Part shown: piece by piece, positions 35,406 to 43,631 of the stretch
How the letters are laid out: each line of letters begins with the position of its first letter
How positions within the stretch are numbered: the first letter of the stretch is position 1
Source: Lederbergia graminis
GTDB taxonomy: Bacteria; Bacillota; Bacilli; Bacillales; Bacillaceae_C
Length of the DNA: 64,000 nt
Assembly: GCF_042655485.1 (NCBI RefSeq)
Contig: NZ_JBHSMC010000020.1
Span: forward strand, 1 to 64,000
Direction of reading: 5' to 3'
The notes under the pieces: generated by a model
What the model was told of the DNA's origin: nothing
Seen by the model: the letters and a program-made list of their open reading frames with translations, nothing else
The model's database searches: none
Translations under genes and position numbers: made by a program

Positions 35406-36176
35406 TTAAAATATCTTCGGACTAATCAACGCGATTGCACCAAGCGCCCCTAATACTAACACAATCACTTGGAACACTTTTTGCGGGATTAGTGGGATGA
35501 GCTTGATACCGATGAACGCCCCCAATCCAATAAACGGAATCATCATCACATTATATTTCAATGAATCAACTGTAATGATGTCGATATGTATATAGAATGG
35601 TATTTTGATAAGGTTTACCGCTAAAAAGAACCACGCGCCTGTTCCAATAAACTCCTTCTTGGGCAGGCCCTTCGAAAACAAATAAATCGCCATAATGACT
35701 CCAGATACGTTCCCAATCATAGTGGCAAACCCAGCTAAAATCCCCATCACAGGACCAAACACTTTCGTAGTTTTAGAGCTAAATAGTTTTAACTCTTTCT
35801 TTTTATAAAAATCGTTTACAAATTGGAATACGATTAAACAGAGGATTAAGATTCCTAAAACTAATTGAAATTCTTCCCCCGACACTTTCCATAGTACGAC
35901 AAACCCAGCTAATATACCAATTAACACCCAAGGAATCAATTGCAATAAATACCGCCATACTACCGCTTTACGATAATACGAAACTGCAATAATATCCCCA
36001 ATAATCAGCATGGGCAGCATCACCCCAACCGATTCCTTTGCCGGAAAAATTTGCACGAGTAAACTAACATTAAAAATCCCGATCGTAGAAATCCCCGTCT
36101 TCGAAAAACCAATAAAAATCCCAATAATAGCAGATAAAAACCATTCAAAGATCGATAAAAAACTAAAGATAAACAT
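35406..36176 (-). CDS. TauE/SafE family sulfite/organic-anion exporter
   Basis: Integral membrane protein of 256 residues with about eight membrane segments, arranged as two related halves. The family's Gly/Pro-rich motifs are visible in IGIFIGFSKTGISTIG near the N-terminus and VMGILAGFATMIGNVSGVIMAIYL around residue 140. Members move sulfite, sulfonates or other anions; the substrate here is undetermined. AAAGGGG precedes ATG 36176. The seven-unit hairpin array begins 43 bp upstream of its start. Confidence 0.87.
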   Translation of the reverse strand: MFIFSFLSIFEWFLSAIIGIFIGFSKTGISTIGIFNVSLLVQIFPAKESVGVMLPMLIIGDIIAVSYYRKAVVWRYLLQLIPWVLIGILAGFVVLWKVSGEEFQLVLGILILCLIVFQFVNDFYKKKELKLFSSKTTKVFGPVMGILAGFATMIGNVSGVIMAIYLFSKGLPKKEFIGTGAWFFLAVNLIKIPFYIHIDIITVDSLKYNVMMIPFIGLGAFIGIKLIPLIPQKVFQVIVLVLGALGAIALISPKIF

Positions 36177-36218
36177 GCACCCCTTTCGTTATTGATAGTT
36201 TACGATTCGAGTCGCCGG

Positions 36219-36582
36219 GTCTAATGGACATTTCGGGTGGGTATTGCAGGTGAAATGTCTGTTAGAGTTGGTCTAATGGACAATTTGAACGGAAACCTCG
36301 AGTGAAATGTCTAATAGAGACCGTCTAATGGACATTTCGGGTGGGTATTGCGGGTGAAATGTCCGATAGAGACGTTCTAATGGACATTTGGAACAGGATC
36401 CACGAGTGAAATGTCTGATAGAAACAGTCTAATGGACATTTTGATTGGGTTCCGCGGATGAAATGTCTGTTAGAAACGCTCTATTGGACATTTTAAACAG
36501 TAACCGCAAGCGAAATGTCTATTACAAACAGTCTAACGGACATTTCGAACTCCAACCTCCCATAAAATGTCCAATAGCACAT
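36219..36582. repeat. Seven-unit, exactly 52-bp tandem array of hairpins
   Basis: Seven units start at 36219, 36271, 36323, 36375, 36427, 36479 and 36531, every one exactly 52 bp. Each unit has a left arm TCTAATGGACATTT and a right arm AAATGTCTGTTAGA separated by about 20 bp, forming a 14-bp stem with two G-T positions. Arms are conserved; loop sequences vary, but units 1 and 3 have nearly the same loop (GGGTGGGTATTGC). It fills the divergent gap between the TauE-like and lipoprotein genes. No promoter or open frame of interest was recognised inside. Confidence 0.93.
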
Positions 36583-36743
36583 CCATTCACCTTGTCGAGA
36601 GTATTAAAAACTCCATTTTCTTCTACTCAAATGTTGCAATGGATATATTATTAGTGTTTGAATATTTATAATATAACAATATGTAACTGTTTGTATATGA
36701 GTCTCGTTAAATAGTTGTAGATATGATGATGGGGGTTGAATGA

Positions 36744-37136
36744 ATGAGGAAGTTGTTCATGTTGCTGGCCGTACTATTATTACTCACTGCTTGTACGAAA
36801 GGAAAAACGCAATCATTAGGTGAATTTTTTAAAGATGCAAATGTGGAGCATGTAGAAAAAGTGAGGATTGTAGATGGTTCAACTGGCTATAAAAAAACGA
36901 TAACAGATCAAGAAGAAATTGATACGTTTATTTCTTTAATAAAAGATATCGAATTTTCCCCACAAGAAAATCAAGAAAAACGGGATGGTTGGCGATATGA
37001 TATCACTCTTTTTGATGGAGTAAAAGAATTTCAATTTGGGCTTCATAAAATTGATGATGTTTATTATGATTCAAATCCAGATATTCTTCCGATTGTAGAT
37101 AGTTATTATAAAAAACAAGATATAAAAGAAGAATGA
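36744..37136 (+). CDS. Small lipoprotein, unknown function
   Basis: Lipoprotein of 130 residues: signal peptide MRKLFMLLAVLLLL and lipobox LTAC with lipidated Cys at residue 17. The mature part is a small alpha/beta domain with 'IDTFISLIKDIEFSPQENQ' and a C-terminal YDSNPDILPIVDSYY. GGGGGTTGAATGA precedes the ATG. It overlaps the open frame of the MFS gene but ends 92 bp before that gene's true start, so both may be in one unit. I recognise only a generic lipoprotein. Confidence 0.75.
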   Translation: MRKLFMLLAVLLLLTACTKGKTQSLGEFFKDANVEHVEKVRIVDGSTGYKKTITDQEEIDTFISLIKDIEFSPQENQEKRDGWRYDITLFDGVKEFQFGLHKIDDVYYDSNPDILPIVDSYYKKQDIKEE

Positions 37137-37228
37137 TAGCATCAAAACGAAGACCGCATCATCCCCCCTCTTCACAAGCTCGTCTATTTTTTTCCAATCC
37201 AACATACAATATGTTGGAGGTGAATTGT

Positions 37229-38392
37229 ATGCAGGATGCGACGATAGATAAATTACATATTTTTATTACGATGTTTGTGATTAGTTTCATTATGAGTATT
37301 CAAGGCCCGATTTTTACACCGTATGCATCGATGTTAGGAGCCTCTAGTATCATGATTGGGATCATGTTAAGCGCCTCCCAGCTAACCGATTTAACAGGAA
37401 ATTTAATGGTCGGACCGTTAGTGGACAAGTATGGAAAAATAATTTTCATTTCGATCCCGATCTTCATTTCAGGATTGTTATATGTTGCACATGGCTTCAT
37501 TGCCGACTATACGAGTCTTCTCGTTTTACGCGCCATCAATGGCTTTGCACTTGCTTTTTTAATGCCAGCAGCGTTCGCCTTAATTTCTGGTTATGCAAAA
37601 AACAGTCGCCAACAAGGTAAAAATATGGCGATTGTCGGTATCTTAGGTGTCATTGCCGATATTATCGCGCCTATTCTCGGTGGAAAACTTGGTACCACGA
37701 TTGGCTATGCGAATACATACTCGATCATGGGATACGCCTTACTCGTTATCGCTGTCTACACTGTTATTTTTTTACGAGATAGACAATTACTTTCGGTTAA
37801 AAATAAAAGAGCAAAGGCAACAAATTTGCTAACTGTATTTCAAAATACGCAGCTGCAACTCGTGTATTTAACGGGATTTGCGGTCATGTATATTCATGGG
37901 GTCATCAATTATGAGGTTCCGTATTTAACCGTCGAAAAAGGGTACTCGACATTACGAACGGGGCAACTTTTTGGCTTTGAAGCAGTTGGAACATTAGCAT
38001 CCTTGTCCTTATTCTTTTTACACCGATACGACCCAATCAACCGCATGATGTTTGGCTTATTCTGGCTTTGTATGAGTTTGGCCGCCTTTTTTAATGGACT
38101 GCTCGATTTACCTTTATCTTTATTTTTAATGGGCTTTTGCTTTGGATTGGTGATGCCTGCTGCCGGAACAGCTGTTACAAATGCAGTACCAAGCACCGAA
38201 CATGGAAAAGCGTTCGGCGTTCTATCAGCCGTTTATTCGCTAGGGATGATCGCGAGCTCCTTCCTCACCGCCATCATCCGTCAAGCAGTCTCTCCATATT
38301 TCATCGCCTTTTTGGTTGGAATGATGATTTTAACAGTCATTGGTTTTATAAAATTTAGCATGCCAAAAACGATACGGGATTCGAGGTATTGA
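37229..38392 (+). CDS. Major facilitator superfamily transporter
   Basis: Polytopic membrane transporter of 387 residues with 12 predicted segments. The loop 2-3 signature is present as GPLVDKYGKIIF, and LGVIADIIAPILGGKLG resembles motif C of drug/proton antiporters. I start at ATG 37229, seven bases after GGAGGTG; the upstream frame begins inside the lipoprotein's stop region without a ribosome binding site. Likely an efflux antiporter; substrate unknown. It ends at a bidirectional terminator shared with the SDR gene. Confidence 0.88.
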   Translation: MQDATIDKLHIFITMFVISFIMSIQGPIFTPYASMLGASSIMIGIMLSASQLTDLTGNLMVGPLVDKYGKIIFISIPIFISGLLYVAHGFIADYTSLLVLRAINGFALAFLMPAAFALISGYAKNSRQQGKNMAIVGILGVIADIIAPILGGKLGTTIGYANTYSIMGYALLVIAVYTVIFLRDRQLLSVKNKRAKATNLLTVFQNTQLQLVYLTGFAVMYIHGVINYEVPYLTVEKGYSTLRTGQLFGFEAVGTLASLSLFFLHRYDPINRMMFGLFWLCMSLAAFFNGLLDLPLSLFLMGFCFGLVMPAAGTAVTNAVPSTEHGKAFGVLSAVYSLGMIASSFLTAIIRQAVSPYFIAFLVGMMILTVIGFIKFSMPKTIRDSRY

Positions 38393-38430
38393 AAAAGGGC
38401 CAGTCCTAATTGGGCTGACCCTTTATTTTA
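38393..38430. terminator. Bidirectional terminator between MFS and SDR genes
   Basis: Stem AAAGGGCCAGTCC / GGGCTGACCCTTT, with small mismatches, followed by ATTTTAC on the plus strand and preceded by A-rich sequence for the minus strand. It lies at the meeting point of the two convergent genes. Confidence 0.8.
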
Positions 38431-39183
38431 CAATGCTCCCATACCACCGTCGACTCGATACTGAACGCCAGTAATAAATGAACTTTCATCAGAGGCAAGG
38501 AACAAAACTAAATTCGCAATATCATCTGATTCGCCATACCGTCCTAGTGGGATACTTTTTGCTAGTGTTTCTTGTTCCACTTCCAATCCTTCCTCTAAAG
38601 AACGCATCATTCTCGTGTTCACAGGTGATGGATGAATGGAATTTACACGTACATTCGCACTTGCTACTTCTACTGCTGCTGCTTTTGTTAATCCGACAAC
38701 TGCATGTTTCGAAGTGATATAAGGTGCTACTCCAGGGCTACCGCTTAATCCAGCGACCGAGGATGTGTTAATGACACTTCCATGACCTTGTTTTGTTAAG
38801 ACTGGAAGCACATATTTTAACCCTAAAAATACTCCCCGTACATTGACACTAATGACTTTATCGAAGTCCTCCACTTTTTGATCAACAAGTGGTGCGACTT
38901 TTCCTTCAATCCCTGCATTATTAAAAAACACATCGATCTTTCCGAAATGTTCCACTGTCTTTTTCACATAGTTTTCTACATCCGCTTCTTGAGACACGTC
39001 CGCTTGAACTGTAAGAACCTCACCTAGTGAGCCAAGTTCCTCTTTCACTTGTTGAAGTGCATCATCAAACAAATCTACTAAAACGACTTTAGCACCTTCT
39101 TTTAAAAATCTTTCTGCCGTTACTTTCCCAATGCCGCCTGCTCCACCAGTTATTACTGCAACTTTTCCTGATAGTCTTTCCAA
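38428..39183 (-). CDS. SDR-family NAD(P)-dependent oxidoreductase
   Basis: Classical short-chain dehydrogenase of 251 residues. Motifs: cofactor TGGAGGIG, NNAGIEG, Ser in INTSSVAG and the YITSKHA catalytic Tyr/Lys, with the tail ITGVQYRVDGGMGAL. The start is TTG 39183, nine bases after AGGAGG; the longer frame to 39219 would run through that ribosome binding site. Likely reduces or oxidises a small alcohol/ketone; substrate unknown. It is monocistronic. Confidence 0.9.
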   Translation of the reverse strand: MERLSGKVAVITGGAGGIGKVTAERFLKEGAKVVLVDLFDDALQQVKEELGSLGEVLTVQADVSQEADVENYVKKTVEHFGKIDVFFNNAGIEGKVAPLVDQKVEDFDKVISVNVRGVFLGLKYVLPVLTKQGHGSVINTSSVAGLSGSPGVAPYITSKHAVVGLTKAAAVEVASANVRVNSIHPSPVNTRMMRSLEEGLEVEQETLAKSIPLGRYGESDDIANLVLFLASDESSFITGVQYRVDGGMGAL

Positions 39184-39284
39184 GGTGCGTAACCTCCTAC
39201 GTTTTTTATCATGAAACACAGTTGTTAATATTTGTTAGTGATTGAATTTATATGCAACTAATGTGCTTTCAAAGTGTAACTTGA

Positions 39285-39316
39285 TAAAAGGCTTTACTTC
39301 TAATTGAAGTAAAGCC
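39285..39316 (-). terminator. Terminator of the DUF3243 gene
   Basis: Stem GGCTTTACTTC / GAAGTAAAGCC followed on the minus strand by TTTTATC, 27 bp downstream of the stop at 39343. Confidence 0.85.
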
Positions 39317-39342
39317 CATGGCACTTTAAAACAATTTCTTGA

Positions 39343-39654
39343 TTACTGATTTTGTACCATTCGTAAAAGGGCATGAGCAATTGCGTCTTTTTCTTCACCA
39401 TCTTTTGCTGATTTCCACAGTTCCTTCAGTACTTTTTCCTCTCTATTACGAGGCTCTTCTGATTTTGCAAGATAGTCGGCAACTACTACAGTTGCTTTTG
39501 CAAGCATATCATCACTTAAACCTAGTTTTTCGCCTTTAGACACTTGTTTGTTTAAGTAGTTTTTAAAGTTAGTAAAACTTTCTAAAATCTGATCCTTTTC
39601 CTTTTGCGATAGATCCTTTAATTGATTCTCGACATTGCTGATACCTTCAGCCAT
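39343..39654 (-). CDS. DUF3243 (YmfJ-like) family protein
   Basis: Small soluble helical protein of 103 residues. It shows the DUF3243 pattern: FTNFKNYLNKQVSKGEKLGLSDD, a central AxxVADYLAKSEEPRN and a C-terminal LKELWKSAKDGEEKDAIAHALLRM. The function of the family is unknown; B. subtilis YmfJ is a member. The start is the ATG at 39654 six bases after GGAGG; an ATG two codons upstream overlaps the ribosome binding site. It is monocistronic with its own terminator. Confidence 0.82.
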   Translation of the reverse strand: MAEGISNVENQLKDLSQKEKDQILESFTNFKNYLNKQVSKGEKLGLSDDMLAKATVVVADYLAKSEEPRNREEKVLKELWKSAKDGEEKDAIAHALLRMVQNQ

Positions 39655-39861
39655 GATCATCCTCCTTTAGTAAAAATGCTGGACACTTTTTATATACCCT
39701 ATCTTTTTTCGATTAATCTAGTAGAGTTCGATTATATGTATTGATAGTTATTTTAAGCTTGATTGCTACGTTCTATTTATTCGAAAGAAAGTTTTTGGAT
39801 GAGAATCCCTAAGTTCCTATATTTCTGTAAGGCTATGTAAAAAATTATTGTTCATATAAGG

Positions 39862-39900
39862 TAAAAAAATAGAACCTCCTTTTTTCTGGAAGTTCTATTT
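39862..39900 (-). terminator. Terminator of the 40-kb GNAT gene
   Basis: On the minus strand AATAGAACTTCC-loop-GGAGGTTCTATT is followed by TTTTTAC, downstream of the GNAT stop at 39959. Confidence 0.85.
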
Positions 39901-39958
39901 CATAACAATATTTTATTCAACTAAAGCGCCCGTTGGTTGAACAAGCATTTAAAGGCTA

Positions 39959-40402
39959 TTAAGCTAAATCTAAATTATAGTGATAAAATTTAGAATCCCT
40001 TTTGTATCCATTTTTTTCATATAATTTTTGTGCAGCGTAATTATCAGGTGCTGTTTCCAAGCTAATACTTTTAGCACCTGTTTCAATAGCAAAATCTTTT
40101 GCTTTACGTAAGAGCATTGCTCCTATTCCTTGATTTCTGGCTTTTGAATCTACATACAAGTCATTTAATATCCATGCTCTTTTCATGGATATTGATGAAA
40201 ATGTAGGATAAAGTTGAGTAAATCCTACATACCCTTGTTTATCTTTAACAACGAATATAATAGAATCCTTGCTTTCTAAACGATTTTTAATATAATTCTT
40301 GGCACCATCTAAATCTGTTGTTTGTTGATAAAACATACGATACAAATTAAATAAATTTGATACTCCTTCTAAATCTTCTATAGTAGCTTGATATAATTCC
40401 AT
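39959..40402 (-). CDS. GNAT-family N-acetyltransferase
   Basis: Predicted acetyltransferase of 147 residues. Motifs: FVVKDKQGYVGFTQLYP, ILNDLYVDSKARNQGIGAMLL (acetyl-CoA loop RNQGIG) and the C-terminal LETAPDNYAAQKLYEKNGYKRD. Substrate unknown. The ATG at 40402 follows AGAGGA by six bases, better than the ATG at 40420. Its codon usage is more AT-rich than the galactan locus, as for the other genes between 40 and 46.8 kb, which may mark an accessory region. Confidence 0.87.
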   Translation of the reverse strand: MELYQATIEDLEGVSNLFNLYRMFYQQTTDLDGAKNYIKNRLESKDSIIFVVKDKQGYVGFTQLYPTFSSISMKRAWILNDLYVDSKARNQGIGAMLLRKAKDFAIETGAKSISLETAPDNYAAQKLYEKNGYKRDSKFYHYNLDLA

Positions 40403-40573
40403 TTGAATTCCTCTCCCCATTAGATAAAATGATATAACTTTATTAAATACAATTTTATATCGTATATTATTCTAAATACATAACTATTTTAAGGTTATTA
40501 TAAAGAATCACTTAATTTTTAATTTAATTAATATACATATACTTAAATTTTTAATGTTAAGGAGAAGGCTTCC

Positions 40574-40654
40574 ATGGACGAAATTGATTAAAGCATTCAA
40601 CTTCAAGAAAATGCACGAATTTCAATTACAGAATTAGAACCTGCGGAACTGTAA
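40574..40654 (+). pseudogene. Small peptide frame with internal stop
   Basis: A good ribosome binding site (AAGGAGAAGG) precedes ATG GAC GAA ATT GAT TAA; in the same frame after this stop a further 20 codons (SIQLQENARISITELEPAEL) continue to TAA at 40652. A single C-to-T change in a CAA codon would explain the break. It may be a decayed peptide gene of about 26 residues, or chance. Confidence 0.25.
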
Positions 40655-40680
40655 TAGTCTGTAGTAGTTTTCAAGACATA

Positions 40681-40713
40681 AAAAAGCCGATTTCCAAATT
40701 GGAAAATCGACTT
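40681..40713 (-). terminator. Terminator of the 167-residue membrane-protein gene
   Basis: On the minus strand AAGTCGATTTTCC-aattt-GGAAATCGGCTT is followed by TTTTATG, 80 bp after the stop at 40796. Confidence 0.8.
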
Positions 40714-40795
40714 CTTTGATGCCATTCTAAATGTATAGATTAACTAATTTTAATGAGCAATTGTTCAATATGAAGGATTACAATCCTCTTGTCCA

Positions 40796-41293
40796 TTATT
40801 CTTTGTTTATCAATGTATCTATTATCACACTTGCTCTTGCAGCACTTAATATTGTTTTTGTATCTTTAATCGAGATGACATAGGAACTTTTTCCTCCAGA
40901 TGGTATATATTGGTATGTGCTTAAATCATTACCACTTTCTAGATTAAGCTTGTATCCATCTTCTAATTGGTAAATTCCCAAGGTATATTTCAATTCTTTC
41001 TTTTCATAATAGTTAACTTCTGCTACCGGTTGTCCGGTCACTATCTTTTTGTCTTTCCCTTCTAAAATATGAAAATTTTCGTACACATTTACCAAATCTT
41101 TAAAAGCAGGATCTGGATTTGAAAATGTTAAGAGTTCCTCATTTGTTTTGCTATCCTTAACCGTAATCAAATCAATTTCTGGGCTAGTCTTCATAATATG
41201 TTTGAGCCCGTCAAGTTCTCTTTGCGAAAGCCAATTTGTAAATATTAATCCCCCTAATATAACAATGATAATGAAGAATATCCATTTTTTCAT
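40796..41293 (-). CDS. Membrane-anchored protein, unknown function
   Basis: Protein of 165 residues with one N-terminal membrane segment (WIFFIIIVILGGLIFTNWL) and an extracytoplasmic domain of about 140 residues rich in beta-strand patterns (IDLITVKDSKTNEELLTF, LKYTLGIYQLEDGYKLNL). No lipobox. ATG 41293 is about nine bases after AGGGGA. Single gene with its own terminator. The layout, one anchor plus a small beta domain, is common among Bacillus proteins of unknown role. Confidence 0.72.
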   Translation of the reverse strand: MKKWIFFIIIVILGGLIFTNWLSQRELDGLKHIMKTSPEIDLITVKDSKTNEELLTFSNPDPAFKDLVNVYENFHILEGKDKKIVTGQPVAEVNYYEKKELKYTLGIYQLEDGYKLNLESGNDLSTYQYIPSGGKSSYVISIKDTKTILSAARASVIIDTLINKE

Positions 41294-41467
41294 TTCCAAT
41301 ATCCCCTAACTTTTCAGCCTTGCTCATTAAATCTTTTCTTTTCATTTTTGGTTTCACAGCATTACTTCCAAGTAAAATATATAATCATAGATTTCCATTG
41401 CAACTTAATCTATTGTTGTACTAATCTGCCCCTTTAGTACACATTACGTTCGAGTTATTCCTCAAGT

Positions 41468-41626
41468 TTATCTTGTCATAGCATAATAGATTACATAAAA
41501 CCAACTAAAAAAACCATGAATACATGCCCATATAATTGATTCGTGTAAACTCCAAGATATGGCGATTGCCAACGCTGAACCGAATGTAATACCCGTTCTA
41601 GCTACTGATTTACCTGTATCGTTCAT
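41468..41626 (-). CDS. Small membrane protein of 52 residues
   Basis: Short gene encoding MNDTGKSVARTG at the start and VIYYAMTR at the end, with two hydrophobic segments (about 12-27 and 31-50). GAAAGGATTG lies upstream of the ATG at reasonable spacing. The segments contain ALAIAISWSLHESIIWACIHG, a pattern I associate with small conserved Bacillus membrane proteins of unknown role. It stands alone between gaps of 174 bp and 400 bp; nothing else is seen in 41,627-42,023. Confidence 0.65.
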   Translation of the reverse strand: MNDTGKSVARTGITFGSALAIAISWSLHESIIWACIHGFFSWFYVIYYAMTR

Positions 41627-42035
41627 TTTTTTTCAATCCTTTCTTTACCTTCGCATTTTTGTATCATATACGACTCAAAAACTCCCATTTTATTCTTCTA
41701 CTAAACTGTCCTATTAGTTGTAGAAGCAACAGCGTTTTACAGCTGATTTAGTTAATTTGATTGTATCATAAGTTTCTGAATTTTTTACTTAATTCCCATT
41801 TCATCCAGTCATTCATTGTTACCTCATTTCTTTGTTGGATGCTTTCCTAAACTTAAAACCAAGCAAGGAATTGTTTAAACACTTGGTCGCTCCATCCTTT
41901 TCGTCTTCTTGATAATTATTCACGTTCTGGATGCGATATACATTCGTTCCTGAAATCAATTATTAACAACTAACTTTATCAAAAACTTCTGTTAAAATAA
42001 GGATAATTGACGATAGAGAGAGATTGGGGTGGAGG

Positions 42036-42653
42036 ATGTTGAAATTATTACTAACCTCTAACGGTTTTTACACAGATACGATTAAAGAACGATTTCTAAC
42101 ACTTATTCATGGAAAACCAAGTGAACAGGACGTTGCTATTATCACGACTGCTTCGCCACATAAAGAAAATAATAGGTATGCTCAGAAGGCGAAAGAGGAC
42201 TTTCAGAATATGGGTTTTCAAAACATTGATTTCATCGATATAGAGTTTGATAACCCAAATAGTTTGGCGCATAAGGATGTCATTTACATAAATGGTGGAA
42301 ATCCTTTTAACTTATTATTTCATATGAAAAAGAGCGGAGCAGATAAAATCTTACGAGAGTTAGCGAACAAAAATGTTGTCATTGTTGGTGTTAGTGCAGG
42401 TGCAGTCCTACTTGGTCCAAATATGAAAGTCGTTCAGTTCTTCACACCACATATGAACACATTCCATATGAAGAATCTTTCTGCCTTAGGATTAACAGAC
42501 AAACTCATTTTCCCTCACTACGATCGAGAAGATTTATTCCAAGATCATACAAACAAGACGATTGAACATAGACTAAGAGAATTTGAAACCATGGAGAACT
42601 GTGAAGTTACGAGATTGAAGGATGAGGAATATATTATTGTGGAGCTTGCGTAG
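42036..42653 (+). CDS. S51-family peptidase-like / class I glutamine amidotransferase-like protein
   Basis: Protein of about 206 residues of the peptidase E (S51)-like group. The nucleophile elbow is VGVSAGAVLLGP with Ser the probable catalytic residue; DVIYINGGNPFNLLFHM is the typical strand before it and LIFPHYDRED carries a conserved His. Characterised S51 enzymes cleave Asp-X dipeptides or process cyanophycin; activity here is not shown. The start is uncertain: ATG 42036 directly follows GGTGGAGG, and a TTG at 42039 is equally close. It is followed by the antitoxin-like element at 42.7 kb. Confidence 0.78.
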   Translation: MLKLLLTSNGFYTDTIKERFLTLIHGKPSEQDVAIITTASPHKENNRYAQKAKEDFQNMGFQNIDFIDIEFDNPNSLAHKDVIYINGGNPFNLLFHMKKSGADKILRELANKNVVIVGVSAGAVLLGPNMKVVQFFTPHMNTFHMKNLSALGLTDKLIFPHYDREDLFQDHTNKTIEHRLREFETMENCEVTRLKDEEYIIVELA

Positions 42654-42700
42654 CATTAGGGAAAAAACCTGTGATTCTACTATCATGATGAAACTTATAT

Positions 42701-42826
42701 GCGGGGCGTCCAATTACCGAACATGGAACGGTTTACTGTAATAGTTGTTCCCTACAAGGTAATCGGTGGTAAGTATGAAATAACCCATCCACAATGAGCC
42801 GTTAACTAAAGGAGGGGTTATTTTTA
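42701..42826 (+). ncRNA. Antitoxin-RNA-like element without an adjacent toxin
   Basis: The sequence CGTCCAATTACCGAACATGGAACGGTTTACTGTAATAGTTG and what follows matches the 46.9-kb antitoxin RNA nearly base for base in several blocks. It ends in the same kind of terminator hairpin: AAATAACCCATCC, loop with aatgagcc, GGAGGGGTTATTT (42778-42824). Unlike the other copy I find no TTGAAA/TATAAT promoter upstream and no small toxin frame opposite; a UPF0158 gene ends there instead. Probably a solitary or decayed antitoxin. Confidence 0.5.
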
Positions 42827-42875
42827 TTTTAAAGATTTACGATTTGGACAGAATTTTTTCATGTGATTTCTGGAC

Positions 42876-43337
42876 CTATTCCGCATACTCCACATCATGT
42901 TTTTCGCAAAATTCTACTGCGATTTCTTTATATTTTTCTTCCCGGTACGCATACCATTCGTCAACCAGTCCAAAACGTTCCACCTTGTCTCTAAAACGAC
43001 CAAATGCACCCTTGCCTTTTATCGCATTCAGTAGTGTATCTCGTTTGTTATCATTGGAAACGTTATAGCAGAAACTTTCCATGATGTCATAATCATTAAT
43101 ATCATAACTAGTAGGAAGCTGAGCATATTTCTCAAAGTTCTCCTCTATGTCAATGGCTATTTCCATTTCACCTTGTTGCCAATCTGGAAGATGATCAAAT
43201 TCCTCTCTATCTTCTGCCATCATTAATAATTCTTCTGACACAAAGACTATTTCCCCTGTTTCAAGATTCAAGTAAGCACTGCTTTCCTCTGATTGCATTT
43301 CCATTCCGTCTACAATTTCTTTTAGTTTCACCTGCAT
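42876..43337 (-). CDS. UPF0158 family protein
   Basis: Soluble acidic protein of 153 residues of the UPF0158 family. Visible: AYLNLETGEIVFVSEELL, the conserved FDHLPDWQQGEMEIAIDIEENFEKYAQLP segment and GKGAFGRFRDKVERFGLVDEWYAYRE near the C-terminus. Function unknown. The second of two adjacent ATGs (43337) is six bases after GAGGG. A shortened, damaged copy with the same upstream DNA is at 44273-44515, on the far side of the 3-methyladenine glycosylase gene. Confidence 0.82.
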   Translation of the reverse strand: MQVKLKEIVDGMEMQSEESSAYLNLETGEIVFVSEELLMMAEDREEFDHLPDWQQGEMEIAIDIEENFEKYAQLPTSYDINDYDIMESFCYNVSNDNKRDTLLNAIKGKGAFGRFRDKVERFGLVDEWYAYREEKYKEIAVEFCEKHDVEYAE

Positions 43338-43631
43338 CATGATCCCTCACTTTGCTTTTAGCTGAAATATGTATATGTTAAGTATAACGTATGGTAAAGG
43401 ATGATATCGAGCCTTTTACAGAGTTATTCAATTAACAACGCTTCTCATCATTAGGAATGCGATAATGTTTCAAATATAATTTTAGGCTGATGATGGATGA
43501 ATTGTTGTTTTAGACAAATAACTAAAATAACATGATAATAAAAGGTGTTAGAATATTCTCGACATGGGTATATATACATTTGCAGGACTGTTCAATGTCT
43601 TAATGTCATTTATGAAAAGGTGAAAATGTTG

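Noticed and set aside
36219..36582. CRISPR-like regular array
   Set aside because: The 52-bp units repeat in full, the conserved part is a long inverted repeat, the variable part is only about 20 bp and partly shared between units, and no cas gene is near.
43545..43631. N-terminal extension of the DNA glycosylase
   Set aside because: The 29 extra codons have no ribosome binding site and no family match; the ATG at 43632 does.
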